27,927 bases of DNA. It comes from Verrucomicrobiaceae bacterium. Its GTDB lineage: Bacteria; Verrucomicrobiota; Verrucomicrobiae; Verrucomicrobiales; Akkermansiaceae. The first letter of the stretch is position 1. Each line of letters opens with the position of its first letter. The translations under genes were made by a program, and so were the position numbers. Below the pieces are notes generated by a model. It worked only from the letters and a program-made list of their open reading frames with translations, was not told where the DNA came from and ran no database searches. Positions 7,054 to 15,097 of this stretch are shown here, piece after piece. Location: NCBI GenBank assembly GCA_947372405.1, contig CANBTO010000008.1:1-27927 (forward strand). The letters run 5' to 3'.

Positions 7054-8352
7054 TCAATTCATCGGCCAGTCGGGATCTTCGGTTCTTGCAGTCTTCATCA
7101 GATCCAAAGCCTTTTCCACCAGTTCCGGACGGCTTGCGGAGAGATCGGCTTTTTCCGAGGGATCTTTGGCCAGATCGTAAAGCTCCACCTTCGCTTTGGG
7201 GCCGTTTTTCACGGCTTTCCAATCACCGAATCGGATCGCCTGGATGGGTTTCCCCTCGTGAAGTTCCCAGTAAAAATATTCGCGCTTGGGAGCTTCGCCA
7301 CCCTTGAGGAACGAAACCAGCGAGTGTCCGTCGGTTTTGATTCCGTCCGGCAGCCTGCCTCCAGCCAGATCCACTGCGGTAGGCAGAAAATCCCAGAACG
7401 CCCATGGTTCTTCGGTTTCGCGCCCGGCAGAGACATGGCCAGGCCACCATGAGATCGCCGCTTGTCTGAGCGCGCCTTCATACATGCCACGTTTGTAACC
7501 GCGCAGCTTGCCGCCCATCGTCTGGTCGAATCGTTTGCCCAGCTCCGAGTCCGGAGCGAATGACGATCCGTTGTCGCCTGCTGTGATCACCAGCGTGTTG
7601 TCGGCGATTTTCAATTCCTTGAGCAGATCCAGCAACTCGCCCAGATCATGATCGAGGCGTGTGACCATCGCGGCATAGGTCTTCTCCTGCTTCGACCATT
7701 GCTTGTCCTTGTAGATCCCGAGGTCGTCGATCTCGTAGTTCCCGTGCGGCAGTGTGGCGGCGTAGTATAAAAAGAAGGGGCCGTCCTTGTGCTGGCGGAT
7801 GAAATCCAGAGCCGCCTTCTGGATGAGGTTCTGCGCATAGGTCTTGCCGTCCAGTTCGATGCGCTTGTCATTGTCATAAAGATAGCCTGGAAAATATGAG
7901 TGCGCGTGCCGCTGGCAGTTGTAGCCAAAGAAGCGATCGAAGCCTTTCTTGAGAGGGCTGCCGGTTGTATCGAACATGCCCATGCCCCACTTGCCGGTGC
8001 AAGCCGTCGCGTAGCCTTCCTTCTTCAGGAGCTGGGCGACGGTCACCGTATCCGCGGGCAGAGGCTTCTGGCCCTCCGGTTTCACCTCGCGGTTGGCACG
8101 GATCGGACAATGCCCCGTATGAAGTCCGGTCATCAAGGAGCTGCGCGAGGGAGCGCACACGCTCGTGCCCGCATACGCCTGTTGGTAGAGCGTCCCCTCC
8201 TTCGCCATCCGGTCGAAGTTCGGCGTCTGGATCAGCTTCTGCCCGTAGGCTCCGATGTCACCCTGGGCGAGGTCGTCGGAAAGCAGAAAAATCAGGTTTG
8301 GCTTGGCCGAGGCCAGCAAGGGGAGCAGGAAGATCAGGACCGTGGCACGCAT
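7054..8352 (-). CDS. Secreted sulfatase (arylsulfatase family)
   Basis: A 432-residue formylglycine-dependent sulfatase. The signal peptide is [16 protein letters not shown], and [10 protein letters not shown] with the metal-binding Asp26-Asp27 follows immediately. The formylglycine motif is CAPSR at residues 66-70, within [13 protein letters not shown]; Cys66 must be converted by a maturase not present here. Further family marks are [15 protein letters not shown] and the second metal site GDNGSS. The frame is open 44 residues further upstream, into the start of the neighbouring gene, but the ATG at 8352 gives the signal peptide and is preferred. The gene ends 41 bases from the MNIO cluster (convergent) and is divergent from the cyclodeaminase gene with a 118-base gap. 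Sulfatases are commonly expanded in Verrucomicrobiota that degrade sulfated polysaccharides; the substrate here is unknown. Confidence 0.92.
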   Translation of the reverse strand: MRATVLIFLLPLLASAKPNLIFLLSDDLAQGDIGAYGQKLIQTPNFDRMAKEGTLYQQAYAGTSVCAPSRSSLMTGLHTGHCPIRANREVKPEGQKPLPADTVTVAQLLKKEGYATACTGKWGMGMFDTTGSPLKKGFDRFFGYNCQRHAHSYFPGYLYDNDKRIELDGKTYAQNLIQKAALDFIRQHKDGPFFLYYAATLPHGNYEIDDLGIYKDKQWSKQEKTYAAMVTRLDHDLGELLDLLKELKIADNTLVITAGDNGSSFAPDSELGKRFDQTMGGKLRGYKRGMYEGALRQAAISWWPGHVSAGRETEEPWAFWDFLPTAVDLAGGRLPDGIKTDGHSLVSFLKGGEAPKREYFYWELHEGKPIQAIRFGDWKAVKNGPKAKVELYDLAKDPSEKADLSASRPELVEKALDLMKTARTEDPDWPMN

Positions 8353-8470
8353 GGTTCGGGCTATACACCCGTATCTCATGGAAATTTTCAAATTCCGCAG
8401 CAAATCCCGCCGATCTCTGCTTGGCATCGGCAGTTCGTCGGGCAAGCTGCGCGGGTAAACTTCCTCGACT

Positions 8471-9412
8471 ATGAAAGTAATCACCGCCGAACAGGTTCAC
8501 GCCGCACTAAGCTATCCGGACTTCATCGACTCCCTGTCCGATGCCTTCGCAGGACCCTACACCATGCCGCCAAGACAGGTGATGCTGCTGAACGAGGCGT
8601 CCGGCAGTCATGACGCCTTCGCGATGCTGCCATCGTGGAACGAGCAAGTGATCGCACTCAAGGCCTTCACGTATTTCCCGGAAAACCAGGCCCCGCACCG
8701 CACCTTGTATTCGCAGATCCTGTTGTTCGACCGGAGCTGCGGCGAACCGCTGGCGCTGGTGGATGGCGTCAGCGTGACATGCTGGCGGACGGCCGGAGTT
8801 TCGGCTCTGGCCTCGCGTTTCCTGTCCCGCACGGATTCGGAGACGCTTCTTCTGTTAGGAACAGGGAAACTCGCGCCGTTCCTCATCCGCGCCCATGCCA
8901 GCGTGAGGCCGCTGGAAAAAGTGATCGTCTGGGGTCGCTCGCCGGACAAGGCCGCGGCTCTGACCGAAACGATGGCGAAGGAACTGCCCGGACTGGTATT
9001 CGAGGTGGCGGCCGATCTGCCCGCCGCCTGCGGGCTGGCTGACATCGTCGTCTGTGCCACTGGCAGCACCGAAATCCTGGTGCGCGGCGAGTGGATCAAA
9101 CCGGGCACCCACACGGACTTCCTCGGCAACCATCACGCCACCAAACGCGAGTGCGACACCGCCATGGTGACGAAGTCCCGGGTCTTCGTGGACACGCGGG
9201 TCAATTGTTTCAAGGAAGCCGGCGAGATCCTCGTGCCGGTGAGCGAAGGTGTTTACTCGACGGATCAGGTGGCGGGGGAATTGTCAGACCTCTGCAGCGG
9301 AAGCGTTTCAGCAAGGCTAAACAAAGAGGAAATCACGCTCTTCAAATCCGTCGGCTGCGCGCTCGGGGATCTGTGCGGAGCGTTGATCGCCTGGCGGGAG
9401 TCCAACCGTTGA
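8471..9412 (+). CDS. Ornithine cyclodeaminase / mu-crystallin family protein
   Basis: A 313-residue member of the ornithine cyclodeaminase/mu-crystallin family, whose members include ornithine cyclodeaminase, alanine dehydrogenase, ketimine reductase and opine-type enzymes. Visible features are Lys64 in ALKAFTYFP and Arg106 in [10 protein letters not shown], the family's substrate-contact positions, the nucleotide-binding loop [11 protein letters not shown] (127-137), and the stretch [17 protein letters not shown], matching the family's 'D-R-x-x-x-KEAGE' region. The dinucleotide loop has Lys-Leu where many members have Gln-Ala. Which reaction it performs cannot be decided from the sequence. 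It starts a plus-strand run and is divergent from the sulfatase. No signal peptide; cytoplasmic. Confidence 0.88.
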   Translation: MKVITAEQVHAALSYPDFIDSLSDAFAGPYTMPPRQVMLLNEASGSHDAFAMLPSWNEQVIALKAFTYFPENQAPHRTLYSQILLFDRSCGEPLALVDGVSVTCWRTAGVSALASRFLSRTDSETLLLLGTGKLAPFLIRAHASVRPLEKVIVWGRSPDKAAALTETMAKELPGLVFEVAADLPAACGLADIVVCATGSTEILVRGEWIKPGTHTDFLGNHHATKRECDTAMVTKSRVFVDTRVNCFKEAGEILVPVSEGVYSTDQVAGELSDLCSGSVSARLNKEEITLFKSVGCALGDLCGALIAWRESNR

Positions 9413-9471
9413 TCCGGGAAACCCGCGTCCCTGGGTGATTCTCTAACAAATGAAAACTTCCGGTGCATGTC

Positions 9472-10362
9472 ATGCGTTTCCACCGGGTCATGATCTGTCA
9501 CAAGTTTTCATCCGCCGCCATTTCCCTCGTGCTGTGCGCCACCACTCACGCACAGGAAGGTTGGAAATCGCTATGGAACGGCAAGGATCTCAGCGAATGG
9601 ACCACCTGGATGCAGCGGCCGGACAAGAGTTCCGAGGTTCCCGGCATGACGCGCGGCACCGATGGAAAATATACCGAGATTATCGGATTCAAGCGCGATC
9701 CGCTCAAGGTCTTCACCGTGACCGAGGTGGACGGCAAATCCTCGATCCGCATCTCGGGCGAGGTGTTCGGCGAGCTGCGATCCCATGGATCGTTCCAGAA
9801 CTACCGCCTGCGGCTGCAGTTCAAGTGGGGCAGTCTGAAGTGGCCGCCACGCAACGAGCCCGAGACACCTCGCGACAGCGGACTGCTCTATCACGTCCAC
9901 GCGGAGCCCGGCGCGGAAGGCCGCCAGTGGGCGCGCTCGATCGAACTGCAGATCCAGGAACACGACGTCGGTGACCTCTACGCGGTGGGAAGCGAGATCT
10001 CCGTGCGTTCGACTCCGCGGGTGGTGGGTGAGCACACGGTTTTCGATTACGATCCACACGGTGAATGGCACGTCTTCTCACAAGTTCCGGGAAAAGACGG
10101 GCGCTGCGTCAAACATCCCGATAACGAGAAACCAACCGGTGAATGGAACACGGTGGAACTCGTCTGCTTCGGCGAGGACAGCATCCACATCGTGAACGGC
10201 AAGGTTGTCATGCGCCTGCATGCTCCGCGTCGCATCGATGGATCAAACCCGGTGCCAGTCACCACGGGCCCTATCATCCTGCAGTCGGAGGGCGCGGAGG
10301 TTTTCTATCGGGACATCGAATGGCAACCGATCACCGCCGCGCCATCCGAATACGCCGAATGA
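9472..10362 (+). CDS. Secreted DUF1080 (3-keto-disaccharide hydrolase-type) protein
   Basis: About 296 residues. After a signal peptide (ISLVLCATTHAQ) the mature protein starts EGWKSLWNGKDLSEW, the classic opening of the DUF1080 concanavalin-like domain, and includes DSGLLYHVH, SIELQIQEHDVGDLY, HGEWHVF and a final beta strand GAEVFYRDIEW. DUF1080 proteins are very common in Verrucomicrobiota and Planctomycetota; some hydrolyse 3-keto-glycosides, working with Gfo/Idh/MocA dehydrogenases such as the one at 1193, though a link between these two genes is only inferred. The start is uncertain: a GTG at 9463, the ATG at 9472 chosen here, or an ATG at 9490, all of which keep the signal peptide. It lies 59 bases after the cyclodeaminase gene on the same strand. 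Confidence 0.87.
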   Translation: MRFHRVMICHKFSSAAISLVLCATTHAQEGWKSLWNGKDLSEWTTWMQRPDKSSEVPGMTRGTDGKYTEIIGFKRDPLKVFTVTEVDGKSSIRISGEVFGELRSHGSFQNYRLRLQFKWGSLKWPPRNEPETPRDSGLLYHVHAEPGAEGRQWARSIELQIQEHDVGDLYAVGSEISVRSTPRVVGEHTVFDYDPHGEWHVFSQVPGKDGRCVKHPDNEKPTGEWNTVELVCFGEDSIHIVNGKVVMRLHAPRRIDGSNPVPVTTGPIILQSEGAEVFYRDIEWQPITAAPSEYAE

Positions 10363-10414
10363 ACGCGCCGACTTGGTTTTTGACCCGGACTCCGCTGTCA
10401 GGCAGACTCGCAGC

Positions 10415-10636
10415 ATGCAATCCCATCCGAACGATCCGCTACACGGCGTGACGTTGGAAACCGTCCTGCGCACGCTGGTGGAGCGCCATGGCTGGCCCGC
10501 TCTCGCGGACCGGATTCCGGTGCGTTGTTTCATGTTCGATCCCTCGGTTAAATCGAGCCTCACCTTCCTGCGCAAGACGCCATGGGCCCGCAAACGCCTG
10601 GAGGACTGGTATGTTTATGAGGCGCGGCGTGACTGA
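10415..10636 (+). CDS. DUF2132 / VF530-type small protein
   Basis: A 73-residue protein, recognised from the family pattern DPLHGVTLETVL, HGWPALADRIPVRCF, DPSVKSSLTFLRKTPWAR. This is the DUF2132 (VF530) family, small proteins with a fold suggested to bind DNA; the function is not established. The frame is open further upstream, overlapping the DUF1080 gene, but homologous sequence begins at the ATG at 10415, and the stretch before it is unlike protein. It sits between the DUF1080 gene (52-base gap) and the threonine ammonia-lyase (60-base gap) on the same strand. No membrane or signal segment is visible. Confidence 0.85.
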   Translation: MQSHPNDPLHGVTLETVLRTLVERHGWPALADRIPVRCFMFDPSVKSSLTFLRKTPWARKRLEDWYVYEARRD

Positions 10637-10696
10637 GTCCCGCATCAATGCCTGTGCGGCCTTGCACGACCAAGCCGCTCCGATCAATGATCCGTC

Positions 10697-12241
10697 ATGG
10701 AACGCGAGGAAATGCCGCTCGACCGCCGACTGCGCCAGGAAATCCTGTTCGCTCGCGAGCGGGTCTATCGATTCGGCGCGCCCACACCACTGGAACGCCT
10801 GAACATGCCGGAACCCGGCCCTGAAATCTGGGTGAAACGCGAGGATCTTTCCGCAGTGAAATCCTACAAGTGGCGGGGTGCCTGCAACCGCATGGCCATG
10901 CTCACTCCCGGCGAGGCACGGCGCGGAGTCGTCACCGCATCGGCGGGAAACCATGCCCAGGGCGTGGCTCTCGCCGCCCGCACGCTCGGCATGCGCGCGA
11001 GGATCCATATGCCGCGCTCGACGCCGCAGGTGAAACAATCCGCCGTCCTCCACCACGGCGGTGAATTCGTCGAGATCCATCTATCAGGCGACAGCTACGA
11101 CGAGGCCGTGAAGTCGGCGCGCAGAGACGAGGCGGAAACCGGAGCGGTTTACATCCACGCCTACGACGACCTCGAGGTGATGGCCGGGCAGGGCACGCTG
11201 GCGGACGAGATTGTTCTATCAGGTCACGGACCGTTCGACGCCGCCTTCCTCCAGATCGGCGGCGGCGGCATGGCGGCCGGAGTCTCCACCTGGCTGAAGA
11301 CCTACTGGCCGGATATCGAGATCACCGGCGTGGAGGGCGTAGGACAGGCGTCAATGAAAGCCGCGCTCGCTGCGGGCGAGCCGGTGGCGCTGGACCAGGT
11401 GGACCTGTTCTGCGACGGCACGGCTGTTAGAATGGCGGGCGATCTTCCGTTCCAGATCTGCCGCCACACGCTCGGACGCATCGAGACGGTGACCAACACG
11501 GAGGTGAGCCACGCGATGCGGACGCTGTGGGACGGGCTGCGCTGCATATCCGAACCCTCAGGCGCGATGGGTCTCGCGGCGGTCTTGAAGAACCACCACA
11601 AACTCATTGGGAAAAAAGTGCTGGTGATCCTTTGCGGAGCGAACATCGACTTCCTTCAACTCGGACTCATCGCCCAGTCCGTCGGGCTTGCGGACCAGGC
11701 AAGCCGCACCCTGCGCGTGCGCATCCCAGAGCGGCCGGGTGCCATGCTGGAGCTTCTCGACTCGTGCTTCGCGGGCATCAATATCGCGGATTTCCAGTAT
11801 GGCATGACCGGAGAAACCGATGCGTGGCCGGTCTTTACCATAAGCGCCGCGGACCCGGCGGTGCTGGACGCGGTGCAGGACAAACTCGATGCGGGCCGCT
11901 TCGCATGGCATGATCTAACAGGAGCAGTGGACGTGGCGTTCCGGGCGATTCCGCTGCGCGAGGATCTGTTGAAGAACCCGGCCTTCCTGCGCTTGGATTT
12001 CTACGAACGGCCCGGAGCGCTTCACGACTTCCTTTCCCAGCGGATCCGCGGCAACGCGAACCTCTGTTATTTCAACTACCGCCAGTCCGGCGAACGCATC
12101 GGCCGCGCGCTGATCGGCCTGGATTTTCCCTCACCCTATGAGCGCGACGCGTTGATGATGACCATCCCCGGCCATGGCGAGGGATACCGCCGTTGCGAGG
12201 TGGTGGATGAGGCCACTTGCCGGCGGTTGTCCGGTCACTGA
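10697..12241 (+). CDS. ilvA: Threonine ammonia-lyase, biosynthetic long form
   Basis: A 514-residue PLP enzyme that deaminates threonine to 2-oxobutanoate, the first step of isoleucine synthesis. The PLP lysine is Lys58 in VKSYKWRGA, the cofactor-contact loop is SAGNHAQG (82-89) and the phosphate-binding glycine loop is GGGG at 188-191. The C-terminal third (from about residue 335) has two ACT-like regulatory subdomains, the first starting TLRVRIPERPGAML and the second FLRLDFYERPGALHDF, as in the isoleucine-inhibited enzyme of Escherichia coli, which has the same length. This points to feedback control by isoleucine and valine. No other branched-chain gene is in the window. The start could also be the Met at residue 6. 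The stop codon overlaps the end of the convergent VKOR-DsbA gene by 7 bases. Confidence 0.93.
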   Translation: MEREEMPLDRRLRQEILFARERVYRFGAPTPLERLNMPEPGPEIWVKREDLSAVKSYKWRGACNRMAMLTPGEARRGVVTASAGNHAQGVALAARTLGMRARIHMPRSTPQVKQSAVLHHGGEFVEIHLSGDSYDEAVKSARRDEAETGAVYIHAYDDLEVMAGQGTLADEIVLSGHGPFDAAFLQIGGGGMAAGVSTWLKTYWPDIEITGVEGVGQASMKAALAAGEPVALDQVDLFCDGTAVRMAGDLPFQICRHTLGRIETVTNTEVSHAMRTLWDGLRCISEPSGAMGLAAVLKNHHKLIGKKVLVILCGANIDFLQLGLIAQSVGLADQASRTLRVRIPERPGAMLELLDSCFAGINIADFQYGMTGETDAWPVFTISAADPAVLDAVQDKLDAGRFAWHDLTGAVDVAFRAIPLREDLLKNPAFLRLDFYERPGALHDFLSQRIRGNANLCYFNYRQSGERIGRALIGLDFPSPYERDALMMTIPGHGEGYRRCEVVDEATCRRLSGH

Positions 12242-13380
12242 AGACCGAGTTCCCCCGCGATCACACGGATGAAGTCTTCCTCGCCGGAAGGCAGGCCGTG
12301 CAGGATGCGTTTGTCCCGGACCAGCAGTTTAGGGAGCTTGTCCGTGGTCTTTGAGAAGACGTGCCAGTCCTCGACGTCCGCGTGAATCATTTCGTCGATC
12401 CACGAATCTGTTAGAGTCGCAGTCAAGTCTTGCGGCGGAATGATTTGCAATGCCAGCCTGCGCGCGGAATCCACGGACGAATCCGCGATGAGCGCATGGT
12501 GGAAAGCACGAAACGCGCCGGGATCGCGCTTCCACACTGCGAGCGCGATGCGGGCGATCTCGCAGCTGCCGGGGTGCTCGTTGCGTGCGGAAACGTGGCG
12601 GTTGCAACCGGTTTCAAGCGGCATCGGCAAGAGCAGCACCACGATATCCGCCGGATATTTCGCAACCAGGGCTTCCAGATAACCGGACATGATCCGGCAG
12701 GCGGGGCATTGATAGTCGAAATACTCGACCAGCACATGCTTCGCGTCCTCCGGGCCGCAGTGCGGCAGAGAGCGGACGTTGTAGGATTTCAGTCCACCAT
12801 CGAAGGTCACCACCCTGCCCTCGCCGCGGGCATGCACGGGCGCGTCGGGCGTGACCGTGACCACATCCTCCATGCGATGGCCCGCAGGCAGCGGACCATA
12901 GATCTGCACGAGACCAATGCCGAAAAAGGCAGCAATGCTCCAGACCAACACCTGTCTGAACGCGACACCCGATCCCAGGCGAATCATCGACAACACCAGC
13001 ACTGCGATCCCCGCAGCATGAGCCGCCAGGCACCATGGACAGAACTTTTCCAGCAGGACGGCCTGCGTGAATACGAACCAGCAGACGGCACCTGAGACCG
13101 CGCCCAACAGCGGTTTGTGGAGCCGCTCCCAACGTGCTGTTAGGGAGACCATCAGTCCGCCATACACCAGCATTCCAAAGACCGTCACCGGCAGGCCGAA
13201 AAGCACCGACCAGCGTGAGGCGAGAACCTCCTCGCATGATCCGCCGCCACATCCGGCGATTCCAGCGGCAGTGTCCGAGTATCTATGAAACAGCAGCAGA
13301 AGATTGATCGAAAATCCAGCCAACGAAGATGCCAGGATCGCGAATTCCAGCCACAGGGAGTTTCCGCCTTCACGTTTCAT
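12235..13380 (-). CDS. VKOR-DsbA fusion, disulfide-bond formation protein
   Basis: A 381-residue fusion of a vitamin K epoxide reductase (VKOR) membrane domain with a periplasmic thioredoxin-fold domain. The VKOR part (residues 10-160) has several membrane helices, the loop cysteines Cys44 and Cys49 in GCGGGSCEE, the conserved Ser/Trp region SRWSVLFGLPV and the quinone-site pair Cys114/Cys117 in FCPWC. The thioredoxin part (about 185-381) has the active site QCPACR, Cys225/Cys228. Such fusions pass electrons from folding proteins through the thioredoxin domain to quinone. Two more cysteines (CNRH and GSCE) may form a structural bond. It starts 25 bases after the calcium-loop secreted protein on the same strand, at the end of the probable giant-protein operon, so it may fold that operon's secreted products. 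It converges on ilvA with a 7-base overlap. Confidence 0.92.
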   Translation of the reverse strand: MKREGGNSLWLEFAILASSLAGFSINLLLLFHRYSDTAAGIAGCGGGSCEEVLASRWSVLFGLPVTVFGMLVYGGLMVSLTARWERLHKPLLGAVSGAVCWFVFTQAVLLEKFCPWCLAAHAAGIAVLVLSMIRLGSGVAFRQVLVWSIAAFFGIGLVQIYGPLPAGHRMEDVVTVTPDAPVHARGEGRVVTFDGGLKSYNVRSLPHCGPEDAKHVLVEYFDYQCPACRIMSGYLEALVAKYPADIVVLLLPMPLETGCNRHVSARNEHPGSCEIARIALAVWKRDPGAFRAFHHALIADSSVDSARRLALQIIPPQDLTATLTDSWIDEMIHADVEDWHVFSKTTDKLPKLLVRDKRILHGLPSGEEDFIRVIAGELGLQ

Positions 13381-13405
13381 TCGCTGTCATATCACGGGGG
13401 AAATT

Positions 13406-14320
13406 TCATGGAATCACCGCGCGCAGCCTCATGAACCGCTTGGGATGAGTGGCATCAAACGCCGTCAGATCACCGACCACCAGCGCGGTCAACCCGTTGC
13501 TCACCACTTGGGTGTACGACGAACCGGAGTTCCAGTTCTTCAGGTCGCTGGAAACCTCCACCGTCAATGTAGCCGTCCGGTCAATGCGGCGTGGCACGGT
13601 GATCTGGAGGTGGCCGCTCACCAATGAGACCGGCGTGGCAGCCGGCGCATTGGCCGTTTTTGGCAATGTGCCCATGACAAATTCCAGCATGTTTGTCATG
13701 CCGTCCTTATCCGGATCATCGTTGGGGCCGTTCAATGGTTCTCCGGTCAAATAGTCCGCCTGCCATTGCGAAAACGATGTCGCCGGAGGAACCGCGTTGG
13801 TAACCGCGGATGATTTCATGAGGAAAGGATTCCCACTGGAATTAATACCGCCGAGCACCGGAGTCGCGGCGCTGGCAAGCCAAGTGGGGTTTGAGGGAGG
13901 AAACGCGTTCACATCCGGCCATGACCAACTGGCGGCACGGAACAATATCCACTCTCCAGTGGACGCGTCTCCCTTGAAGCCCCAGACATACGCCGCCTTT
14001 CCCGCCGTGAAGGGCGAGGTGTTAGAGGAGGTTGTGAATGACGAGGCGAATTTCTTACTGGATGCGTCATAAGAAGTCCGCTGCGCCGGGTTCCAATTCG
14101 CCGCCCAGCTCGACATGTTGAGATTCGTTGGAACGAAAGAACCGGTGAAAACCCCGATCTCGAACCTGAACCCGCCGTCCATCAATGAACCCGAGCTGGT
14201 TTGGTTCACCGCATTGGTGGTGCTGCTCCAGCTGATAGTAGAAGTCTGAGCGGAAAGTTCCGTCGCCGCGCAAATTGCCAGGATCATCGGAAGCCAGCCT
14301 GCCGGACGGATCATGGCCAC
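13406..14320 (-). CDS. Secreted protein with calcium-loop stretch, paralogue of neighbours
   Basis: A 304-residue exported protein with a signal peptide ending ATELSAQ. Residues ~25-160 form a domain also seen at 14324-14992 and 27172-27927: it has FEIGVFTGSFVP, SSWAANW, GKAAYVWGFKGD and EWILFRAASWSWP. Next comes a thrombospondin type-3-like calcium loop, NDDPDKDGMTNMLEF, then a C-terminal beta domain (LTVEVSSDLKNWNSG) ending KRFMRLRA. The last two parts are typical of secreted proteins in Verrucomicrobiota, often following enzymatic or adhesive domains. I do not know its function; a cell-surface or matrix protein is likely. The first codon is GTG at 14320, with AGGA about nine bases before it; an ATG two codons on (14314) is the alternative. 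It starts 3 bases after the PEP-CTERM gene, so the two are coupled. Confidence 0.78.
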   Translation of the reverse strand: MAMIRPAGWLPMILAICAATELSAQTSTISWSSTTNAVNQTSSGSLMDGGFRFEIGVFTGSFVPTNLNMSSWAANWNPAQRTSYDASSKKFASSFTTSSNTSPFTAGKAAYVWGFKGDASTGEWILFRAASWSWPDVNAFPPSNPTWLASAATPVLGGINSSGNPFLMKSSAVTNAVPPATSFSQWQADYLTGEPLNGPNDDPDKDGMTNMLEFVMGTLPKTANAPAATPVSLVSGHLQITVPRRIDRTATLTVEVSSDLKNWNSGSSYTQVVSNGLTALVVGDLTAFDATHPKRFMRLRAVIP

Positions 14321-14323
14321 GTT

Positions 14324-14992
14324 TCAGTTTCCTGTGCGTCGGCGTCTCAACACGGTGAAGGCCCCGGCCATCCCAACCAGCAGAACGGACGAAGGCTCAG
14401 GAACAAAAGTGAATGTCTGCAAGGTGTGGGTGCCAAAGTCGGTGTGGACGCCCGATCCATCGATGCCTCCCTGCCCTCCCCACAACGGCACGTTTCCGTT
14501 GCCAAGATCACTGACCGACCATTGGGTCGGCGGCTGGTTATCGCAGCAACCTGGAGTCGCCGTCGGAAAAGTCCACGTGTTGGCACGCGTGAGCAACCAC
14601 TCGCTGCCTTCCACCGGATTGTCGCCCTTGCGTACCCATATATAGGCGCCAAGTCCTTCGAAGCTCATCGTCCCCGGAGTCTGATAAGTGCTGTCACTCC
14701 GCCCGTTGTCGAGCATCTGCACGGTGGAGGAAAAATAGCCGTTGTCCTGACTGTAGGAGGCCCGGTCAAAGACCCGCCAATTCTTCAACCAAGAACTCGT
14801 GTTGGTTTGATCCGGAACGAAACCATCGGCAAACGCGCCAAGTTCGAACACGAAGGCTGTGTCGAGCGTGTTTCCATGGCTGTCCACGAGATCGCTGAAA
14901 ACCTCGCTGCCCCACTCCAGTGTCTGCGCTTCCGTACGGAATGCGGAGATCAGGAAAATAGTGACGGCGAGAAGCGCTAAATTGGTTTTCAT
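14324..14992 (-). CDS. PEP-CTERM sorted extracellular protein
   Basis: A 222-residue protein with a signal peptide (LALLAVTIFLISAF) and a C-terminal PEP-CTERM sorting signal: VPEPSS, a hydrophobic helix (VLLVGMAGAFTVL) and the basic end RRRRTGN. Such proteins are processed by an exosortase, not in this window, and usually end in the extracellular polymer or the cell surface. The mature part has the same domain as the two calcium-loop secreted proteins of this window (FELGAFADGFVP, SSWLKNW, EGLGAYIWVRKGD, EWLLTRANTWTFP) but no calcium loop. The reading frame is open to an ATG at 15079; the ATG at 14992 is preferred because it directly starts the signal peptide. It lies 105 bases downstream of the giant gene and 3 bases upstream of the next gene. 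Confidence 0.85.
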   Translation of the reverse strand: MKTNLALLAVTIFLISAFRTEAQTLEWGSEVFSDLVDSHGNTLDTAFVFELGAFADGFVPDQTNTSSWLKNWRVFDRASYSQDNGYFSSTVQMLDNGRSDSTYQTPGTMSFEGLGAYIWVRKGDNPVEGSEWLLTRANTWTFPTATPGCCDNQPPTQWSVSDLGNGNVPLWGGQGGIDGSGVHTDFGTHTLQTFTFVPEPSSVLLVGMAGAFTVLRRRRTGN

Positions 14993-15097
14993 GCGGTAGG
15001 GAGGAATCATTTCCAGCGTCTCAGGCATGTTCTTATCGACCATTTCGCTGGAAATAAAGATTTTTTTGATATTCAGCATTACTTAAATAAATTTCGT

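Noticed and set aside
8353..8484. Upstream extension of the sulfatase by 44 codons
   Set aside because: It would place the signal peptide in the middle of the protein and overlap the divergent cyclodeaminase start. The ATG at 8352 directly precedes a standard signal peptide.
7900..8613. A 237-codon plus-strand open frame
   Set aside because: It is antisense to the sulfatase active-site region and runs into the cyclodeaminase gene in a different frame; composition is basic and no domain is visible.
14993..15079. Upstream extension of the PEP-CTERM protein by 29 codons
   Set aside because: The additional residues are charged and would bury the signal peptide; the ATG at 14992 gives a normal exported N-terminus.
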